Shown piece after piece: positions 22,386-36,605 of a stretch of 64,000 nucleotides of DNA (positions are counted from its first letter, which is position 1; every line of letters starts with the position of its first letter). Position numbers and translations under genes: made by a program. The stretch lies in contig CALNVZ010000174.1 of NCBI GenBank assembly GCA_940671915.1, forward strand, positions 3,931,207 to 3,995,206. Reading direction: 5' to 3'. The notes under the pieces are model-generated. The model made no database searches and was not told where the DNA came from. It worked only from the letters and a program-made list of their open reading frames with translations. This stretch comes from Paracentrotus lividus. Lineage: Eukaryota > Echinodermata > Echinoidea > Camarodonta > Echinidae.

Positions 22386-24550
22386 AGCCTAGTCTGCAAA
22401 AGCGAGGTCCAATGAATAGGTCAAGAATGTAGAAGATAGAAGTGGTCTTTTGGTAAAGGTTGATATAAGAGATGGCATTTCTATATTGATATCATAACTG
22501 TGATACACTTTTATTCAACCATATCTTTTACATTATTGGTCATTCTACAGTTGTACATTATAATTATTTACTTTCTTCTCCTTTTTTTTCCTAGAAAGTA
22601 TTCAATGCATATACTTCTATATACATTCGCTATCCTTTTAACTGTTTTGGCTGTTCTACCATTTATAAGGTTGCTTTTTCACAAAATGCTGTATTGCCAT
22701 TCTTGACTAGTCCAGTAATTTTTGGACAATACAAAGAATACTGCCAATTCAAGCATTACCAAAGCATCAATATCCTTCCAGTCGTCCTTTTTAACCATTT
22801 ATCATTCAATTTTATTTGGCTGACAGTCGGGATTAGACACAAAGTCCTTCATTCTGTAATAACCCCCCTTTGTGCTTAATGTATCCCCATGGACTTGCGC
22901 TATTATGTCACAATTACAAAACGTTTTGTGTTGGTTATAGGATTAGGGCTTTTATAAAGGGATGAGTTTAATGGTTATTTTCATTGCATGTATTGCATCT
23001 CAAATTATTTAGGATGCAAACTGTTTGAGCGATAACTCACTGTCGACTTAATAGCATGGCAATTATTCAACGAAATGAATTGTTGGTAGTCTGTTATTTG
23101 TTGGTGTATTGATATTTTTTTGTGACTCGCCTCTATCTCTCCCATTTCTTTCTTTCTCTCTCTCTCTCTCTCTCTGCTTCTTTCTCTTTTTCTCCCTTCT
23201 CTTTTACCTTCTACTGTTCTATATATATCTATCCCATTGTCTTTAATAATGTATTCTCAACAATTATTTATGTTTTAAAAAAAAGAGAGATATTAAAATA
23301 TCTCTTTATGCTTCAACTCTTCATCTTTCCCCTCTCTATCTCTCTTTATTTCTCTGTCTCTCCCTGTTATCTTTCTTCTCTTTTCTCTCTCTGTCCCATT
23401 CTCTTTCATATATTTATACAGTATATATGTATGTATATTACATTTGTCTCTCTCTTTCATTTCCCCCTTTAAATAATTTGCCATCCTTCCAAGCTTTCAT
23501 TTGTTTGTTTTCCCCTCAAAGTACAACTACTCCCGTCCCTCCTCCTCAGAAAAGAAGCAGGCGGCAAACCGATATTTTTCTTTCTTTTCAGCAATGTATC
23601 TGAGGTGGAAAGAATATAGAAATCTGCATTCTTAGCCAGCGCCAAGCTGATTCTTTCTCCTCGTTCTCCTTCGCCTGCCTGAGCGAGCCTTTCGGCTTTC
23701 CTTTGCCCGAACCCATCCCGCTTGCTTCCAACGGTTGCACCTCTAATTCCTTAACAATGGGAGTTACCCTGGGGCAGTGTAAACTGACTAATGGTATAGT
23801 GTTAGAGGAATCCTAAATAGTATTGGAACTTGGGTGTGTTCTTATACCGCCAGACAACATGCTTTGCTCAGATGTAGTTTGGCAACTTCAATTTTTTTTC
23901 ATGAGGATTTTAATTTTGTGAATTCTGCAAGTGAGTTCTTGTGAATAGAATAGGATTTGCCCTCATAGATTTCCCCACTTTAGTCAAAAATTGCAAAAAT
24001 AACTATAAAAAATGTTTTGGCTAATACAGTACCTGTACTCATGTCTATAGTATCAATATAAATTACATGCAATAGTAACTGATCAGCTGCTGAAAGCAAA
24101 ATGGCTTTAGGTCACATATTTTTGTTAACATTGAGTTACACCCTTTTGGCATTCATGAGGATATAATATTGTAGTGAGGCCGATCGTAGTTGATGACAAA
24201 ACAATCAAGATTGAAGGATAAAATACATATTATTCTATGAAGATACAATGTCATATTTAATCTCTATGCATTCTCTATGTCATTGGGACATTTATGTTAG
24301 AAGGTCTTGAGTATTGGTTGCATATCTACTCTTCAAAGCAAGAAGGACATTGAATATGTGTAGATATGATACCGTGTAACGTCCTTCTGATTCTGATCTC
24401 ATGATATAATCTTGCTGGATGAAATGATATTCCATACTATCTAATGGGATATTAAAGGATTTTACTGTCGTATTCATCAAGGATAATTTTAGATAACCTT
24501 CCTAATCAAGGAGAGACAATATTGTGTTGTAATCGACTATGAAGCTGTAA
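22386..24550. other. AT-rich non-coding stretch with TC tracts
   Basis: Clean AT-rich sequence after the DIRS copy. 23120-23475 is strongly pyrimidine-rich, with a (TC)n microsatellite at about 23156-23178, and produces low-complexity reading frames on both strands. No exon was recognised. Confidence 0.6.
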
Positions 24551-27120
24551 ATAGACTTATACGTTCGCTTCCGATTTCGCTAAGCGCTCTGGTAAAAAAA
24601 AAAGAAAAGCTAAAGCACACACAAACTATGTAGTGCATCATTTATGCAGTACACTGCTTGAGCTATAATGCATGTCGCTCTCTTTCCCTCTCTCTCTCAT
24701 ATGCTCTGTGCTGTCTTCGCAGCTCAGCGCACACACCAACTAAACACTGCGCTGTGAGTGGCTAACAGTGCTTGGTAAAGTCCGCCTCCTACTTGACTAG
24801 CTCTCACTCTGCCTAGCGAATGAGAAGAGCTCTTCAGCTCAACGTGAAAATCCCCTTACATCCATTCATCCCTATGCACTCTCTATACTCTCTCACTTAT
24901 TGCATTGTATACTCAAACGGCTGGAGGAAGGCTGATTTCCTTTTGATATGCTCTTCTTTCTTTGTAAAGACTCTTCTCTTTAATTCAACTAAATGAGTTG
25001 CTGTCATCCATGGACATTTTGATGAGAGTACATTTATTGAGGAACTTTTATTTTGTTATCAAGGCAACATTCACACTTTGCTACGAGCCTTGATCAGTTC
25101 TCTCATTGGATATTCAGGGATTATTCTGTCTTTGATTCAGACTGACAGCTACTCATTCAAAGTTTTCAAGAGTCTGGAGAAGTTTTGTAAGAAGCCTTGC
25201 AAGAGATTAAGAACATTCTTAACAGCGACAAGAGACAGCAAAGAGGAAATTGTTACACTTCTTGGATCTTAACGTCTGTAAAGAACAAGATTTAAACAGA
25301 ACTGGATGTACTGAAGCTCATTTAAAGAGAGAAACCTGTCATGTGTAAAAGGATTTACTAAACATTGAAGCAAGAAAAGAAGTTGCCAGACAGAATAAAT
25401 TGGAGGACATTTCTGACAGTCGGTTTACGGACTAAAATTGGCATTAGCTGTCGGAAGAACTTTAAAGCAGTGTCAAAACACTTGTGGAAACCAGTGATGG
25501 ATCTATTAACAAATGACGTATAGATGAAGTATTGCATTTCATCTGTGCTGGTAATCTTTGAATTAAGCTGATCCATATATTCAGCTAGCCACAGAAGAAA
25601 GATTAACTTTCTAGATCTACATTACATAATTCAGGCTTCCAGATAGAACAGGAGAGAGTGGAATGCTATCTATTACAAGAATGATCAAGTGATATTTATG
25701 AAGAAGAGTTTATATAAATCATCTGTAGTTATTTACAACTGTCAAATGGGCTTCACTGTGTCTCAACCAGAGCTTTAAATCAGGATAGTGTCAGTGAAAG
25801 TTATTTTAGCTTTAGAGAGTTTCTCCTACTTACAGGAAGAAGAAGAAGAACAGAAATACAGAGTGACTCTGTAAGAATGTTAATGAGGGGACAATTTGGA
25901 GAGGTAAATCGGTAACGACTGCTTGAACCAACAGTCGACAGGGCTTAACAGCGATATTTATCTCTATGTCAAGAGGGATACAAACTGCTCATCAAGTATC
26001 GTTGGATGTCCTCTCCTAGGACATTAACCCTTTCAGGATAGTCATTATATCTTTAGCATTGAGCTACTTGGATACCAAGCATTTCAGTTCAGCCTGAGTG
26101 TTCTAATGCTGAGGATTTTCTAGGATATTTGATGTTATTTTGAGACTTAGGACCGCTGACAATCCAGCGTCTCAATTACCATAGCGTCAAGTCCAACTGT
26201 TCTACCAGGGACATATCAGGATATATTATTCCACACACTCTTTGCCTGATCACTTTCAAGACAATCAGAGATCATAGAGAAGGGTAAAGCTGTAACACTC
26301 CATCAACCGTCATTGAGGGAATGGCATGACAGAATCAATATCGTCCCTCATTTTTCTCTTTCCTCCCCCAAATTGATGTCAAAAAGTACTTGACAGTGCG
26401 CACCATATCTCTCGGTGTATCAGTTACTGGGTTATGTGCGATGTGTGTGCATACAAGATTACTCTGTAAAATGATGTTTTATGATATGAGGATTTGAACA
26501 AACCGGATATACGCAAAATTGGGTTTCGAGGAGAGCGAGAAGATTGAAGGAACTTGACACTGGTTTGGTTTCTGTTTTTACGAGGAGTCTATTTTGGAGG
26601 TGGCTTCCGTCCAATGCGATTTTACTTGTGGGGTGAAAAGTGGTGAATCCAGGAGTGGAACCTGATTACCATAACAGTGGCAAGTAGGTGTCTCCAGGGA
26701 GACGTGTACAGAAGTCAGAACGAGAGGCAGAGTGCAACGCTCATCCCCCTCTCTTGAGACCTGCAAGCTTCTTAACCCCTAACCACCCAGGCATCTCATC
26801 AACCGTCAGGGATACCTCAACTAGGCTTAGTGCCACGTTCCTATCTCCACCTTCCAAATCCCCAATCACTTGTCACTCTGATACCATTACAGGTATACAT
26901 TTACCATCACAAGGACCTCCGACTTGCCTGTACGGTGAACCCAGGCCTGGCGGCGCTCTACAACGTTTTGGCCAATTGACTTGGCCTTGTCCATCAGTAC
27001 GCTGCTACGATTGCAACTCCAGATGATGAGGAGTAACCGAACCTCAATCCTGGAACTTGCTCGCTCAAGAATTATGTCTCTAGGTAAACACGGCGGATAA
27101 CCTTGTTGGGACAACTTGCG
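24550..27120 (+). other. Higher-complexity block, possible exon or UTR sequence
   Basis: Unlike its flanks, this block is not dominated by A/T runs. It includes a CT-rich stretch at 24675-24705 followed by GC-richer sequence to about 24870, a long poorly structured stretch, and a patch of near-even base composition at 26570-27115. The 26570-27115 patch has overlapping open frames of 112 codons on plus and 75 on minus, neither with a recognised domain. It could be a long 5' UTR or promoter region of the Robo-like gene downstream, or an unrelated repeat. No start context, signal peptide or transcript evidence decides. Confidence 0.25.
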
Positions 27121-30029
27121 CTCCTGCTTTTTGAAATATTTCTTCTTTGAAATTGAACATCATCAATCAGTGAGAGTCATTGAAAGAATTTTTTTTGAAG
27201 ACCAGTAAAGTTTGTTGTCTTATTTGAAAAGACAACCAGTTTGATGATATATAGTCATATGAGAATGCTAAGAAGTATTTCTCTGTAGTCTTTACAGAGT
27301 GAATTTATGGATACACATCAGCACTCACGAGCTGCAGATATCTGTATGAAAATGTTTAAAGAATTATATTGATTGATTAAGAGGAAAACTTGCCACCCAT
27401 GCACAAGGATTATTTATTCATGAAGCTCATGGAGAAACTTTCTTGTGGATATAACTCATTCCCAAAAGCAATGGCTTTCAACAGGGAATCAAAGTCATTC
27501 TGGATATATACTTGTCTTCTAATAATATTAGGTGAGTAAAACAAGAAATTCATTGAAATAAATTGTTGTATTGCTCGTGCTTTGTTATCAGCAGACTTCA
27601 TAATTGTCATCAACACGGTCTTGTCACAAATTTTGTTTTTCAATGTCATTAAAAGTTATTTACTATGTATTCATTTTTCTTATGCAAATGAGAGAGGCCT
27701 GAAGGTTTGTTACCAGTTGCTTTTAATGTCTGTAGCTAGTATGGGTTATGCTGCTTTTATGACTACTAGCTTTTAATCTATTGTCACTTCCTAGGTTTTT
27801 TTTCCCTCTCCATTTTGATCTTCACAAAGAGTAAAAAACAATTTCTTTTTTGATTATCTTTGGTCATAGTGAATATCATCTCTGTACAGTTTCCATAAGT
27901 TGAAGTATTGTCAAAAAGTGATTTTGTTTTCCTTTGATGCAATCTGCAATATCTATCTATAAAATACATGGCATTGTCTGCTGACATAGATAGTGCATAT
28001 TACACGTCACATCAGACAATTATATGAGATTAAACTAAAATTTGACTTAGACAAGCTATTTCTATACATTCCTGCACAATTGTATACTTTGATGAGTTAA
28101 AAAAACATGGTTTAAATCCACTTTTTTTTCAATCTCTCATAATGTATTCAGCCTATAGCAATGATGACAGTGCAGCATTCAATCAATGCAACTCGGATAT
28201 TTAAGCTCTGGTAGGGAGTTAATAAACTTATACTCTTACTGTTGATCCATTCTTTTTTCATATAGTCCAAGTCCTTTTAGCTTCAACAGGCAATATGATA
28301 ATGATCCCTTGCCTTCATGCCTTTAGTGTCCGTATACATTTTCATTATTTTCATTTTTTAAATTGTAGGGGGTATTTACACCTTTCCTAAAAGAACGCAG
28401 GTGCAATCGACGTTACTTTTTGTCATTCCTGCTTTTGACAAATTTTCATAACAGCGAATAAAATGGAATAAAATCAATACTGTATCCAAGGAATCTGACG
28501 CAGTTGGCTCAAATTCTCTTTCATTAGAGAGATGGGCCTAATCATTTGGATATATTTTTGAACATGCATAATAATTTTATGATTGCATATATAACATCAT
28601 TGACATATATAAGTTTTTCGACAATATGACATTGCATTTTGTTAAATCTATGTTTTCCATTTTCTTATGAAAATGAATTATTGAGCAGGATAGTACACTG
28701 GAAATCAGCAAAAATATTATCATTTATCTATAAAAATTTATACTGTTATATTATTTCGGGCCTATCAACATATTATAACAAATCTATATGCCTAGTTTAA
28801 ATTATGAGCTGTTGAGCTAAGAAACACAATGATATCATAAGCTACTTTAAGAACATTTCACATTGCCTATTTCCAGGCAGAAGGGTGGTAAGGAGTACCT
28901 AAGCAAATGATATAGGAGAAATTCAAACTAAAAGAGAATTTATATTAGCCGATTCTTTAAAGCTTTGGTTGGCGCAATCCCTGACTATTGATTTATGGAT
29001 TTGTTTCTGCAATCTTTCGGCTTGTTGAATAATGAGAAAAGGTATTGTCTTTTGTTGCTTTTGCTAGAGAGTTATTATAATTGTAAGTGCACTGTGCCTG
29101 AACAGAATGAAATTAGCTTTGGAAGCATAGATATTCATTTCAGTAGCATTGATATTCATTACATTTATTGGCTTTTGTATGACCCTAATTCAGTGTGAGC
29201 CTTCAGAATCAATCAGGTTTTGATTATTAATAGTAAATTGATATCCAGAGAAATGTGATTGGTAAAACAGAGTAAGGTTAGCTATCCTTGATACAGCCTT
29301 CACTGTCACCACCCCAGTTTGGATTGCATCTCTATCTTTCTCTCTCTTTCTACTTTTGTTTTGCCAAAAGATTTTCTTTTTATATTTCTGTTTTTGCATC
29401 AATAATTTACTTATTTTATACACACTCTATCTCTTTCTTTTTCTTAGATTTTTTTTTGTATGTCCCTTCTTTATTATTCCTTTTATTTATTTTTCATGTT
29501 GAAGATGCTTCGTGATTGAGGACCTCTTACCATTTTTTTATCAAGAAGTCTTGACTGTATGACACATAATTTAAGAACATAAATGTACCCTCATCCTTTT
29601 ATTTCAGATATAATTATTTTTCCTTTCCAAACATTTCCAATGATTATTCCATCCTCTGGTGTCTTACATTCATGTTTGTACAGTGTGTCATACCTCATTG
29701 TGCAAACTATCTGTCACTCTGTGTCAGAAATTAATTTGCTCTTAAATCCATATTTCATTTTTCTTGGGGAAAAAAGAAAATATTTTACAGAGTTTCAGTC
29801 TGCGGAGAACCCCCACTGTCTCATTAGCTTTAGTAATCAAATTGTTTTTGAAAGAGCAAATATTTAGGTCTAATTCCAGTGTCCACTTTGAAGTTGACCA
29901 AACTGTAATTAGTCTAGACATAAAGCAGACTGGCTCTCTGTTTGAACATGATGGTAACAGATTGGAACTCAAGGAGAGAGAGAGGGAGAGAGAGGGAGGG
30001 GAGGATAGAGTGGTGGACGGGGAAACAAA

Positions 30030-30062
<33 letters not shown>

Positions 30063-33000
30063 AAACAGAACAAATGAGAGAGTGGAGAAAGTAAGAAAGT
30101 GTCGCAAAGAAAGAAAAAAAAGCTAATTATAAATAAAACGGAGTAGGGGAAAATGAAGAGTGAGAATCAGAGAAAGCAATAAGAAAGAAAGAGTAAAGAT
30201 AGTGGTTAAGAAAGAGGAGAGAGAGGGAGAGAGAGAGAGAGAGAGAGAGACATGGCCTTTGTACTAATGGGGGGGGGGGGGTTAAAGCATTAAACAGAAG
30301 GAAAAAATGGTCGAAAATTGAGTACCAAAAGGGGTATTTGCATTGAGTGAACATGACCTAAGCAAAGGAACCATTGGTATTTTAATAATGTGTACCTTTC
30401 TCATTACCTAGGGAGTCAATTTACATATAACCTGTCATGTCTGTGTATGCACACTTCAAATTGTTAGCTTTACCATCTATGTAGATTCAGAGTGAGTTGC
30501 TCACAGTTATATTTTTAGAGACATGCTCAAATGGGCTTTTCTTTAAAAAAAACCTCTTTTCCAATCAATTGTTTTTAGTTCTCCCTCACTCCCTCATCCC
30601 TCTCTCTCTCTCTCTCTTTCTTTCATTCCTGTCCCCTTTCTTATCATTTTGATAATGAATTAAATTTTCTTATTTTTATGTGAATAGAACTTTGAATTAT
30701 TTGTTGGTGTGTGTATAATTGTAAGATAAACTGAGAACCCACTTTATTTGAAAGGCTTTTATTCTTGAAAAGAAAGGCAGATTTTTACAAAATGAGCCTA
30801 CCTCAAACCTTCTTACATAGGCCTTCATGTGTATTGAATAATTCAGTCCCTTTAAAATGGGAATGGTAGAATGATTGGAGGACCAATTGCATTTTCTTTC
30901 TTGGATACAAAGTAAAATGTCCTTCTTGGTAACTAACTTCGCAATTTTAATTTCACATAAAACTTGTATGACCTAGGCCCTGTATAGAGGTGTTAATAAA
31001 CATCTGTCTTCATAAAATTCCCTCCGTGAGAAGGCCTTTTTCAAAGGATTAGTGACTGCCAATAAAATATTATAGTAACAACGGAAGAAGTTCACATACC
31101 AAAGGTTTAAGTATATATTTTTTTCTTGTTCAACTATAATAAAATTAAATGGAGAAAGCATAAGGAGTGAGAATTATTGGTTCTTGAGTGATGATTTTAA
31201 TGGTAGATAGTTTTAACATATGAATGGATGTATTATTACTATTCAGTAATTGTTAAAGCATTTCCACTGAATTGTACAAAATGTTCATACAAGTTTCATA
31301 ATAATAGTTTCACAACTTTTCCTAAGTGAGACATCATTGCATGTGCTGTGTCAAAGGTTGTTTTTAGAACTTTTTTAAAATTAAAATAAAATCATGACCA
31401 CCTCCAAATTATAACGTATTCTATTATTTACCGTCACCTACCCCTCCCAGCATCAATGATATCTAACAAAGGGAAACATGGCTCCATGAATGATACTGGG
31501 AGAAAATTACATCTTTCTGCAAGTGTGAACAAAGAGCAATTCTGAAATGATTTTTATGAGACGCATTTTTACAAACAGATCGGGAAGACATATGGACAAG
31601 TCTGGGAGAAGGTCTCATAAACTTTTACAAGATCTCTCAACAGATTCAAGGGTCTTTATTGCTGTAAAACATTCCTTGGGAATGTGGCAGGAGTTAATAC
31701 CCCCTAAAACGCTTTCTGTTTTCAATCTCAAGAATTAAACACTTTAAAGGTGTTATACAGTTTTTGATATTGATAAAAATTATGAAGATTTTTTTTCCTA
31801 TTTGAATATAAAAGTTTATATATCAGCCATTAGTATGTTTGTGAAATGCATGCACTTCTGGGTTTTACATTTTAAGGGTATATGAAGAAGATCAATATTA
31901 ATGTCCCATAAGTTGTTGCTTTCAAATTTAAAAGAAAAAAGACCACTAAACTATATATTCAATCAATTATAAGAAATTGATTACATTACAAAATAATTAA
32001 AGTACACTTAATTATGAAAAAGAATGATAATTTGAATATTGTAATGAAAATATCTTACTTTGTTTCAATTTTATTCCTAGAAATTCACAAAATGTAAATC
32101 AAGAGATATATTCCTTGAAGGCCATTGCTTTCAATAAATTATGAAGCCATATTGCTGATTTGTCCCTACAGAGATTTAAAAACCACAAATGAACTTCCTA
32201 TACACCAAAGATATGCCTTCTAACATGACCATGGACAGTACATAGAACTAGCACTGGACTATTACTTCAGGCTATATCATATCATGAGAATCATAAGGAC
32301 TCTAACCCTATGCTGCCTGTGCAAAAGGAGATGAAATAATGCCCTTCTGGCTGTTAATGGTCAATATAATAACTGCCACTGGGATATTACTCTCACCCTG
32401 TCACATAAAACACTGCATTGACCACAACAAAGACGTATAGGCCAAAGCCGTGAATCATTCTGGTTACAGCTATAAAGGCACTAACTCTGACTTCAAATCC
32501 AGGAGCTAATGCCCGATTTGCTCTGACAAGATGGTATCTATATGACTTGCAGTAACCCTGTGGGGTATTAAAAAAGAAGTATGCCCATCCCTACAGTATG
32601 GCAGAGGGAAAAATGGCATTGCGGGAGTGAGTGACAAATTGGTTTGATATTGGTTAACCCAGGGTGCCAATTACATTGTACACTTGAACTTATAGCCGCC
32701 TGTCTCCTTGGTATAGTCTCAAGCTTCAGACCTTGTGTTTGCTCCTAACATAATTTGTTGGTAGTCTGTTATACCAGACCTGCTGTAATTCATGTTGGAT
32801 AAAGTCTGAAGAGCGTGTGATGCAATGAAATTCATTGCATTTACCCCCCCCAAAAAAAGTTTTAGAAAGGTGTCATTGAATTTTTTCAAAATTGGGAAGT
32901 TTATAGTGTTGTACATACATTTCATTTTATTTAAATCATAGTTTATAAATGATAATTTTAACATAAATGAATTACATAATCTATTTTTCATTGTACTTGA

Positions 33001-36000
33001 GAGTTACTGGCTTAACTCCATAAGACTATGTTTAAGTACAATAATAATATTAGGAAAAAAGAGATTTTAGAATACTTTTATTTTTACTTTTACTTTTACT
33101 TTTTAAACCAAAAGGAAGAAAGCATTTTTTTCTTCTTGGAAAATAAGAGCTGAGGGAAATATATTTAATAGAGGTACCATGTCATGTATTGCATCACTCC
33201 TGAAGTCTTTGTTTGAGAAATTAAAGATATTTGACAGGATATCCCTTCAAAGCAGTAGGGTTTAGAATGAGGAAATAGCTGTCTAGTCACGGTGCATATG
33301 GATGATTATTATGGTTGTTTTATGACCATAATGTTATTTAAATTCTTTAAGATCAGTTGGATATAAATATATCTTTTTAACCTTTGAGGGAGGAAGCTTG
33401 GGATTATCTATAATTATCTTAAAATATATGAAATTATTCTTTGTCTTTGTCATTTGGACTAGCTGACAAGAAACAGATAAATGTGGAAGACGTTTGGTGG
33501 CGCTTAGCCCTAACCTAACCTGACGTTATATCAATTATGACATGCCGTGCATGACAATGCATCAGCCTGGGTTAATACATGATGGAAAACAGAGCAATTT
33601 TAAGCTGTTTTTTAAACCTGTTTGATGGTTTAAAATTGCTTGAGGCTTGTGTGTTTTGGGAATTGTTTTTCTGGATGTTGGACTATTTCTGTTTCTTCCC
33701 TCTGGTTGTTAAACACCCATTTACATTCCTCATGTAATAATGTGTTTGTTTTCTATTTCTCAAGTGAATTGAGAAATTATATGATGATGAAAGCCACATC
33801 CCCTTGTATGTTTGTTTATAAAAAAAAGGATGTGATTTTTTTCATATTTCTTTTGATAAAAAGAGGCATGAAATCATATCAATAATTCCAATGATACCCA
33901 CTGCTAATACTAATAATTTATAATATTTCTTTTTGCAAAACTACATGGGATATAATTAAGATATATTGACGTTTAATGAATGGAAATGAAAATATAATTT
34001 TACCTTAAAATACATTAAAGCATTTTTTAAAGTTTGATAATTTCACATGTTAAACTGATTAGTCAATGTAATGAGTAATGGATATGAAAACATTTCCACC
34101 ATGACAAACACTTTGATGTTTGAGAAACAAACAGATTTCCTCCTAACCCTAAGAATAATTTAACCAACCCAAGCCTGTGTCCTTGCGTCCCCCACATCAT
34201 GCTGCTCCCACCACCACATTTAATCGTCACATAAACACTTCTGATTGGTATTATCTGCATGGGGCCAGCGCAGAGGACTTGTCTCAACAAAAAATTTGGA
34301 GTGAAATATCTCCTTTTTCTTCTTTTATCATCCTTTGTACCGCCTCTATAACCTCCCAAGTTTTGCATTAGTAGCACTACTTTGAAATCATGCGACAACG
34401 TTTCTTGAAATAACAAACAGGTTTTCATATGAGCAGTAAAGAGAATTTTCCCTATTTTCTTTTCTTCGTTTTCGATGGTGGTCTGTATGGTGTGTAGAAC
34501 CTATGAAGTATCTGTGGCATGTGTCACGGTGTGTCGACATGGTTCCACGAATATCTGTTTAATCCACAGATTTTGAGAAAATAAACAGAAATTTATGATA
34601 TCTATTTAATGGGTTCTGTGAGAGATGGATGTCAATGGACTTATATTTTGTTGGATATTCCTTATTTCCCTGATTTATGGCAAACAATTTAATCTTATTT
34701 TGTACCTGGCAATGTCTTCCTCATTCCCTTTGTCCAGTAGGCCTACCCTTGTGTTTACTCTGATCTCTTCACCTCCCAAATTTTAGCAACTGTATGTGTT
34801 TTTACTATTACTGCTACTACTTTATGTCTACATCTACTTCTACTTCTACTTCTATTACTTCTATGTCTACTATAACTTTCACAATTTTTGTACTGCTGCT
34901 TTTACTTGAGTAGACTTCAACATCAGTGTGTAGTGTAGCCATTGGTTGAGTGTAGTCATTCTTGACTTTCTTAAAAATGTATCACAGCTTTGTACTTTAT
35001 CACAACATGAAAACATGCAGTACACAGGAAAATGGCATGCTTAATCAAAGAAATTGCTTATTTCAGAAGCATAATGAATGCAAAAGCCTTCCTACAACAG
35101 TGGGAGTCAAGTCCATATGCCACACTTTAAATCATTCAGGTACAGGTCAGTCATGACAGTGATATAAACACATCATAAAAAGTTCTAACCAGACCACTGT
35201 ATGCCCATATGGTCTAAATATTCTTATTGGTGTATTATAATTTCCTTGATTTATTAGCATGGTTTGCAGGGAAAAATTGAGCATAAAATTTCTGAACAAG
35301 AGATTATCCAAAGTCAACTAGATGTAAAACAGTTTCGAATCTGTAAGTTATTGATTAGGACATTATTGTCAATATCTTTCAGGAAATCTTTGAGATTTCG
35401 TATAACAAGGGTTGCCACATAATATTGTTTGGTAAAGTTGTTAGACAAACAAGTTATGATGATCATTTTGCATCTTTATCAAGTGGTTTGTAATAGTATA
35501 CACCCCTCCATTATTTTCACTTATTGAACTAACATTGTCTGCTAGAAGGACATTATTCCAATGTAAAAGTTATTACTTAGTGCCCGTTAGTTTCTCAATA
35601 TACACCAAGTACTGTTGTGTACGTGATACACTTACACCAACATGTCATCAACTCTTATCGGGACTAAAGATCTGTTAAAATTACACTATTGCCTTTTCCA
35701 CTTTGCTTTTTTATCGCCTTTTCTCTCAATTACATTTGCATGAAATCCCATAATTTTGATAACATGTCAATCAAATTTAGAGCTGCTGTTTCAAGGGCGC
35801 CTTAGATTTATGTTGAAAGATTATTTGAAATATTGCATCATTTGACCTCTCTTATTTTTTATTATCTTTACTTCTATCTTTCTGTGATTTTCTCTCTAGA
35901 TAATTCTCCATCTTCTTTTTACACCCTCTCTCTCTCTTTCTCTCCAACGTTTCTGTGTGTCTAGCTATTGTTTTCTTTCTCAATCTTACTTTCTTTACTT

Positions 36001-36167
36001 TTTCTCATTTCCTCCTCCTCTCTCCTCCTTTCTATTTTGCCCATCCTTCTCATTCCTTTCCATCTATCTATATTCCACCATGTCTTCTTCCCCCAGCCAC
36101 TCTCATTTTCTCTTACCAAGGAGATATCACTGTAATATTTTCTTGCTCTTACTCTCTTCCACTCAAA
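27121..36167. other. AT-rich non-coding, probably intronic or intergenic
   Basis: No coding exon was recognised. The stretch contains several GA/TC microsatellites near 30 kb, pentanucleotide-like ACTTT and TTCTAC repeats near 33.08 and 34.83 kb, and pyrimidine-rich sequence at 35880-36110. Open frames are AT-biased and short. Confidence 0.55.
29973..30281 (+). repeat. Cluster of (GA)n microsatellites and a G run
   Basis: GA-rich tracts at 29973-30000, 30035-30064 and 30212-30250 are followed by a 13-G run at 30269-30281. The entire interval is purine-biased on the plus strand, a potential triplex- or R-loop-forming region. Frames through it encode only Arg/Glu or Ser/Leu repeats. Confidence 0.85.
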
Positions 36168-36605
36168 AGGCGCTGCTACACTAGCTCGTGCTATTTTAAA
36201 TAGCGCGCTAATTGTGATCTGATGAACTAGCTCAATCAGAGCAGATCCGACTTTGTGGTCAAATAGCGCGCTAAATTGGAGGAAATCCAAGCCAGAGTCA
36301 TCTTGGGTTTTCTCCAAAAAACTCGAGCTAGTTTGCGGTTTTGGTACGCAATATTGCGCTATTTTGCGCGGTGCTGCACTAGCTTGAGATAAATTCGAAA
36401 TCGTGCACCTGTGCGTGTATACGCTAGCGGTAGTTACAAGTTAGCAATACACTTCGGGCTTGTTTGTTTAAGGTCACGTCAGGTCGTAAATGCAAAATTT
36501 GAAAATAGCTTGAGCTAGTGCAGGACCGGTTTCTTTTTTCTGGGTTTTTCCCCAATCCACCAATTAGCGCGCTATTTTTTAGCTCAAGCTAGTGAAGCAG
36601 CACCT
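36168..36605. mobile_element. 438-bp MITE-like inverted-repeat element
   Basis: The left end AGGCGCTGCTACACTAGCTC matches the reverse complement of the right end (AGGTGCTGCTTCACTAGCTT), and the match continues through the block AATAGCGCGCTAATTG for about 45-50 bases per arm. The motif AGCGCGCTA/GAGCTAGT recurs four or more times inside, and the element is far more GC- and CpG-rich than its surroundings. No transposase frame exists, so it is non-autonomous. I could not define a clear target-site duplication, so the exact ends and superfamily remain open. Confidence 0.7.

Noticed and set aside
29742..30126. 120-codon frames on both strands rich in Arg/Glu or Ser/Leu
   Set aside because: They are translations of a GA/TC microsatellite; open frames on both strands of a simple repeat are expected.
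33510..33530. CCCTAACCTAACC, telomere-like repeat
   Set aside because: Only two imperfect units, so it is not a telomeric array.
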